Shown in pieces: positions 60,862 to 64,000 of a stretch of 64,000 bases of DNA. How positions within the stretch are numbered: the stretch's first letter is position 1; each line of letters opens with the position of its first letter. The position numbers were made by a program, and so were the translations under genes. Source of the stretch: Avibacterium volantium_A (GTDB lineage Bacteria > Pseudomonadota > Gammaproteobacteria > Enterobacterales > Pasteurellaceae); assembly GCF_049366555.1 (NCBI RefSeq), contig NZ_JBMMGT010000001.1, positions 59,053-123,052 of the forward strand. The letters are read 5' to 3'. The notes under the pieces were generated by a model that saw nothing but the letters and a program-made list of their open reading frames with translations, was not told the DNA's origin and ran no database searches.

Positions 60862-60877
60862 TGTGATCTAGATCATA
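60862..60877. promoter_or_regulatory. CRP/FNR-like palindrome behind the NhaC-family gene
   Basis: TGTGA-TCTAGA-TCATA matches CRP half-sites at 9 of 10 positions; the inner TGAT-CTAG-ATCA also fits FNR at 8 of 10. It is three bases past the stop codon and 175 bases before the ilvI promoter, so its target is unclear. Confidence 0.35.
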
Positions 60878-60912
60878 AAATTAGAAATAAAATTTTATTT
60901 CGTTTATTTTAT

Positions 60913-60940
60913 AAAATGCGGCGGATTGTCGCATTTTTTT
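60913..60940 (+). terminator. Terminator of the NhaC-family gene
   Basis: AAAATGCG/CGCATTTT with a GC-rich loop and seven T. Confidence 0.85.
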
Positions 60941-61035
60941 ATTTTTGGCTGAATTTTATTTTATAAAATATCGAATTCGCAGAATTTTTAGAAATTTATT
61001 CTGAAAAATCACCGCTCTTTTCACTCAAATCTTGC

Positions 61036-61064
61036 TAGACAAGCCATTCTCAATCCGTTACAAA
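61036..61064 (+). promoter_or_regulatory. ilvIH promoter
   Basis: TAGACA (61036-61041), a 17-base spacer and TACAAA (61059-61064), giving a leader of about 57 bases that includes an uptake signal. Confidence 0.45.
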
Positions 61065-61127
61065 TAATCATCGTTAATGAAAAAACAGAAGTGCGGTGCA
61101 AATTCCGCAAATTTTTGCGAGGTAACA

Positions 61128-62846
61128 ATGAAAAAATTATCAGGTGCGGAAATGGTTGTGCAATCCTTGCGTGATCAGGGCGTAAAATTTGTATTTGGCT
61201 ACCCCGGTGGCTCGGTGTTGGATATTTATGATGCTATCCACACATTAGGCGGCATTGAGCATATTTTGGTTCGCCACGAGCAAGCCGCCGTGCATATGGC
61301 AGACGGCTATGCACGTTCCACAGGGGAAGTGGGCTGTGTGTTAGTCACATCAGGCCCCGGGGCAACCAATGCCATTACAGGGATTGCCACTGCGTATATG
61401 GATTCTGTGCCTTTGGTGGTGATTTCTGGACAAGTAATGTCTGGTTTAATCGGCAGTGATGCGTTCCAAGAATGCGATATGGTGGGGATCTCTCGTCCTG
61501 TGGTGAAACATAGCTTTTTGGTCAAACGAGCAGAAGATTTGCCTGAAGTGATCAAAAAGGCGTTTTATATTGCCTCCACAGGTCGCCCGGGGCCAGTGGT
61601 GATTGATGTGCCGAAAGATGTGTTAAATCCGGCTAATAAATATACTTATACCTATCCGCAAGAAATTAGCTTGCGTTCTTATAATCCAACTGTGCAAGGG
61701 CATAAAGGGCAGATAAAAAAAGCCTTGAAAGCTTTATTGGTGGCGAAAAAGCCGGTGCTTTTCCTTGGTGGCGGTGCGATCACAGCAAATTGTAGCGAGC
61801 AAATTAGCCAATTTGGCAAGCAGTTGAATTTGCCGGTTACTGCGTCTTTAATGGGATTAGGTGCATTTCCAAGCACGGATAAACAGTTCTTAGGAATGTT
61901 AGGAATGCACGGCACATACGAAGCGAACAACGCAATGCACCACAGTGATTTAATCTTCGCCATTGGTGTGCGTTTTGATGATCGCACCACCAATAATTTG
62001 GAAAAATATTGCCCGAATGCCAAGGTGGTGCATATTGATATTGACCCAACCTCCATTTCTAAAAATGTACCAGCGGCAATTCCGATTGTGGGTAGCGCAG
62101 AAAATGTGTTAAACGAAATGTTAGCTTTATTAGAAGAAGATAACTTAGCCAAATCTCAGGCGGATCTGAGTGATTGGTGGAAACAAATTGATGAATGGAA
62201 AGCGGTGAAATGCTTGGATTTTGATCGCAATAGTGGCGTGATTAAACCCCAGCAAGTGATCGAAACGGTTTACCGTTTAACCAAAGGTCAGGCTTATGTG
62301 GCATCTGATGTGGGACAGCATCAAATGTTTGCGGCGTTGCATTATCCTTTTGATCAGCCTCGCCATTGGATTAACTCAGGCGGGCTTGGCACAATGGGCT
62401 TTGGCTTGCCTGCAGCGTTAGGCGTTAAACTGGCTCACCCAGAGGCAACGGTGGTGTGCGTAACGGGGGACGGCAGTATTCAAATGAATATTCAAGAGCT
62501 GTCCACGGCGCAGCAATATGGCATTCCTGTGGTGATTATTAGCCTAAATAATCGCTTCTTAGGAATGGTAAAACAATGGCAAGATTTGATTTATTCGGGG
62601 CGTCATTCGCACTCGTATATGGATTCACTGCCTGATTTTGTGAAATTAGCCGAATCTTATGGACACGTCGGCATTCAAATTGATCACCCTGAAGAATTGG
62701 AAGAAAAGCTGGCACAGGCTTTTGCTATTAAAGATAAATTAGTGTTTGTTGATATTAAAGTGGATGAAACGGAACACGTTTATCCAATGCAAGTGCGTGG
62801 CGGTGCGATGAATGAAATGATTTTAACTAAACCGGAGAAAGCCTAA
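61128..62846 (+). CDS. ilvI: Acetolactate synthase III large subunit
   Basis: A 572-residue ThDP enzyme making acetolactate or acetohydroxybutyrate, the first common step of valine, leucine and isoleucine synthesis. VFGYPGGSVLDIYDAI and HEQAAVHMADGYARSTG (activating Glu) form the N-terminal domain, and GDGSIQMNIQELSTAQQYGIPVVIISLNN the ThDP/Mg motif (GDGS..N). The start at 61128 has GAGGT upstream; the longer frame to 61077 overlaps the uptake signal in the leader. It overlaps ilvH by one base. Confidence 0.96.
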   Translation: MKKLSGAEMVVQSLRDQGVKFVFGYPGGSVLDIYDAIHTLGGIEHILVRHEQAAVHMADGYARSTGEVGCVLVTSGPGATNAITGIATAYMDSVPLVVISGQVMSGLIGSDAFQECDMVGISRPVVKHSFLVKRAEDLPEVIKKAFYIASTGRPGPVVIDVPKDVLNPANKYTYTYPQEISLRSYNPTVQGHKGQIKKALKALLVAKKPVLFLGGGAITANCSEQISQFGKQLNLPVTASLMGLGAFPSTDKQFLGMLGMHGTYEANNAMHHSDLIFAIGVRFDDRTTNNLEKYCPNAKVVHIDIDPTSISKNVPAAIPIVGSAENVLNEMLALLEEDNLAKSQADLSDWWKQIDEWKAVKCLDFDRNSGVIKPQQVIETVYRLTKGQAYVASDVGQHQMFAALHYPFDQPRHWINSGGLGTMGFGLPAALGVKLAHPEATVVCVTGDGSIQMNIQELSTAQQYGIPVVIISLNNRFLGMVKQWQDLIYSGRHSHSYMDSLPDFVKLAESYGHVGIQIDHPEELEEKLAQAFAIKDKLVFVDIKVDETEHVYPMQVRGGAMNEMILTKPEKA

Positions 62847-63337
62847 TGCGTAGAATTTTATCAGTGTTATTAGAAAATGAATCGGGGGCGTTATCCCGCG
62901 TAGTGGGCTTATTCTCTCAACGTGCCTTTAATATTGAAAGCCTAACAGTTGCTCCCACTGATGATCCTACGCTTTCGCGTATGACCATTGAGGCTTACGG
63001 TGATGAGCAAGTGCTAGAGCAAATTGAAAAGCAACTGCATAAATTGGTAGATGTGTTCAAAGTGATCAGCCTAAGCGATTGTGAACACGTTGAGCGTGAA
63101 GTGATGTTGGTGAAAGTGCGTGCGCAAGGCAGTTCTCGTGATGAGTTAAAACGCTTAGCGGAAATCTTCCGTGGGCAAATTGTGGACGTAACCACCAAAT
63201 CCTACACCATTCAATTAGTGGGAACGAAAGACAAACTTGATGCTTTTGTGAAAGCGTTAAAAGAAGAAAGCTCACTGATTGAAATTGTCCGTTCAGGCTT
63301 GATCAGCCTTTCCCGTGGCGAGAAAAATTGTTTGTAG
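62846..63337 (+). CDS. ilvH: Acetolactate synthase III regulatory subunit
   Basis: A 163-residue ACT-domain protein that activates IlvI and confers valine inhibition. MRRILSVLLENESGALSRVVGLFSQRAFNIESLTVAPTDDPTLSRMTI is the N-terminal ACT domain with the valine-binding region, followed by a second C-terminal domain. Length matches E. coli IlvH. Translation is coupled to ilvI through TAATG. Confidence 0.96.
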   Translation: MRRILSVLLENESGALSRVVGLFSQRAFNIESLTVAPTDDPTLSRMTIEAYGDEQVLEQIEKQLHKLVDVFKVISLSDCEHVEREVMLVKVRAQGSSRDELKRLAEIFRGQIVDVTTKSYTIQLVGTKDKLDAFVKALKEESSLIEIVRSGLISLSRGEKNCL

Positions 63338-63364
63338 GAGTAGAGTAGCAAAGCAGTAAAAAAT

Positions 63365-63395
63365 AAAGTGCGGTGGTTTTTTCCGCACTTTTTTA
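63365..63395. terminator. Uptake-signal pair terminator between ilvH and the lactate dehydrogenase gene
   Basis: AAAGTGCGG/CCGCACTTT with a 9-base loop and flanking A and T runs; it serves both convergent genes. Confidence 0.85.
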
Positions 63396-63416
63396 ATCAA
63401 TGTTATTGATCCATTA

Positions 63417-64000
63417 TTAACACTTCAACCCTGTGCTTTCAGCCACTTGCTCAACCACTTGGCGTAAGGCAGCGGCACATTGGTGAAGTTGTTCTAACTC
63501 ATCGGCAGGCAGTTTGTATTTCAAAATGCGCTCCACTCCTTTGCTACTGATGACCATTGGCACGTTCACCACCACATCGTTTAAGCCGTATTCGCCATTG
63601 AGCATTGTGCCAACGGGCAAGACGGAATATTCATTAATACTAATGGCGCGAATAATGCGGAACACGCTCGCCGCAATGGCGTGGTTGGTGTTAAGTTTTA
63701 AGCTGAACACTTCTAAACCAATGGCTTTGGTGGCTTTGAGTAGCTCTTGTGGATCGAGCATCGGTACATCGTTTTGCTGGCAAAAATCATCGATTTTTTG
63801 CCCAGCGATATTGACGATACTCCAAGGAATAAAACTATTTGCACCGTGTTCACCCATCACATAACCGAACACGTTTTTCGGATCGATTTTTACTTTATCG
63901 GCAATAATTTTCATCATTCGTGCCGTATCCACTACACAACCTGCACTAATCACACGGTGAGCGGGGAAGTTCGTATTACGAATAATAAAGTGGGTGAGAA
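63417..64000 (-). CDS. ldh: L-lactate dehydrogenase, C-terminal part
   Basis: The visible 193 residues form the C-terminal two-thirds of an NAD-dependent L-lactate dehydrogenase of the lactate/malate family; the gene runs off the right edge. The frame stays open past the first in-frame GTG and reads HFIIRNTNFPAHRVISAGC at the border. VVDTARMM carries the substrate-loop Asp-Arg pair, and YVMGEHGANSFIPWS the catalytic His. GEHGxxSxxxWS favours lactate over malate dehydrogenase. It reduces pyruvate to lactate during fermentation. Confidence 0.88.
   Translation of the reverse strand, partial: LTHFIIRNTNFPAHRVISAGCVVDTARMMKIIADKVKIDPKNVFGYVMGEHGANSFIPWSIVNIAGQKIDDFCQQNDVPMLDPQELLKATKAIGLEVFSLKLNTNHAIAASVFRIIRAISINEYSVLPVGTMLNGEYGLNDVVVNVPMVISSKGVERILKYKLPADELEQLHQCAAALRQVVEQVAESTGLKC

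Overview
The window is chromosomal DNA from a member of the Pasteurellaceae. The Haemophilus-type DNA uptake signal (core AAGTGCGGT or its complement) recurs throughout, both alone and as inverted pairs that form terminators. Base composition is moderately AT-rich, and the proteins resemble Haemophilus, Pasteurella and Avibacterium types. I cannot name the genus. Most genes are ordinary housekeeping and metabolic genes. No prophage, CRISPR array, tRNA or rRNA is seen. There is one intact insertion sequence.

Layout. 1-7.4 kb: 5' part of putA, the tRNA hydroxylation gene trhP, and metF flanked by two DUF945 genes. 7.4-11 kb: the 5-oxoprolinase operon pxpBCA with its NRAMP-like transporter. 11-17.8 kb: elyC-like gene divergent from a six-gene surface-glycan (lsg-like) operon: pyruvyltransferase, flippase, GT25, polymerase-like protein, GT2 and lsgF-like GT2. 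17.8-20.7 kb: mltB, a DUF455 di-iron-type protein and tesB. 20.8-26.9 kb: a three-gene type I secretion system followed by an IS1016-like element, a small lipoprotein and a gene remnant, with no secreted substrate next to it. 27-35 kb: xthA, ycgL, dedA, rplY with a structured leader, a decayed TonB receptor, an oxidoreductase, norM/ribE and an AEC transporter. 35-43 kb: yeaD and a complete iron-uptake locus (FTR1, P19, DUF2318, two permeases, ATPase), read leftward. 43-46 kb: TPP riboswitch and thiZXY. 46-51.7 kb: broken hxpB, yniA, grxB, thrS with a tRNA-mimicking leader, and an HxlR regulator divergent from an NAD(P)-binding protein. 51.8-57.5 kb: quinol NO reductase norB, a small unknown protein, a PepSY protein and an intact Fur-type TonB siderophore receptor. 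57.5-64 kb: purU, hns, a lysine riboswitch with an NhaC-family transporter, ilvIH and the 3' part of an L-lactate dehydrogenase gene.

Themes. Iron supply is prominent: one FTR1/P19 system, one intact and one decayed TonB receptor, a PepSY protein and several Fur-like sites. RNA-level control is unusually visible: TPP and lysine riboswitches, a thrS operator with a tRNA-Thr anticodon-arm mimic, and the rplY leader. Gene decay is also present: a TonB receptor that has lost its plug region, an in-frame stop in hxpB, and a fragment beside the IS. I found no clearly new multi-gene system. The best candidates for follow-up are the orphan type I secretion locus, the short ORF directly gated by the TPP riboswitch, the FNR-type site shared by the iron and thiamin loci, and the unknown small protein divergent from norB.
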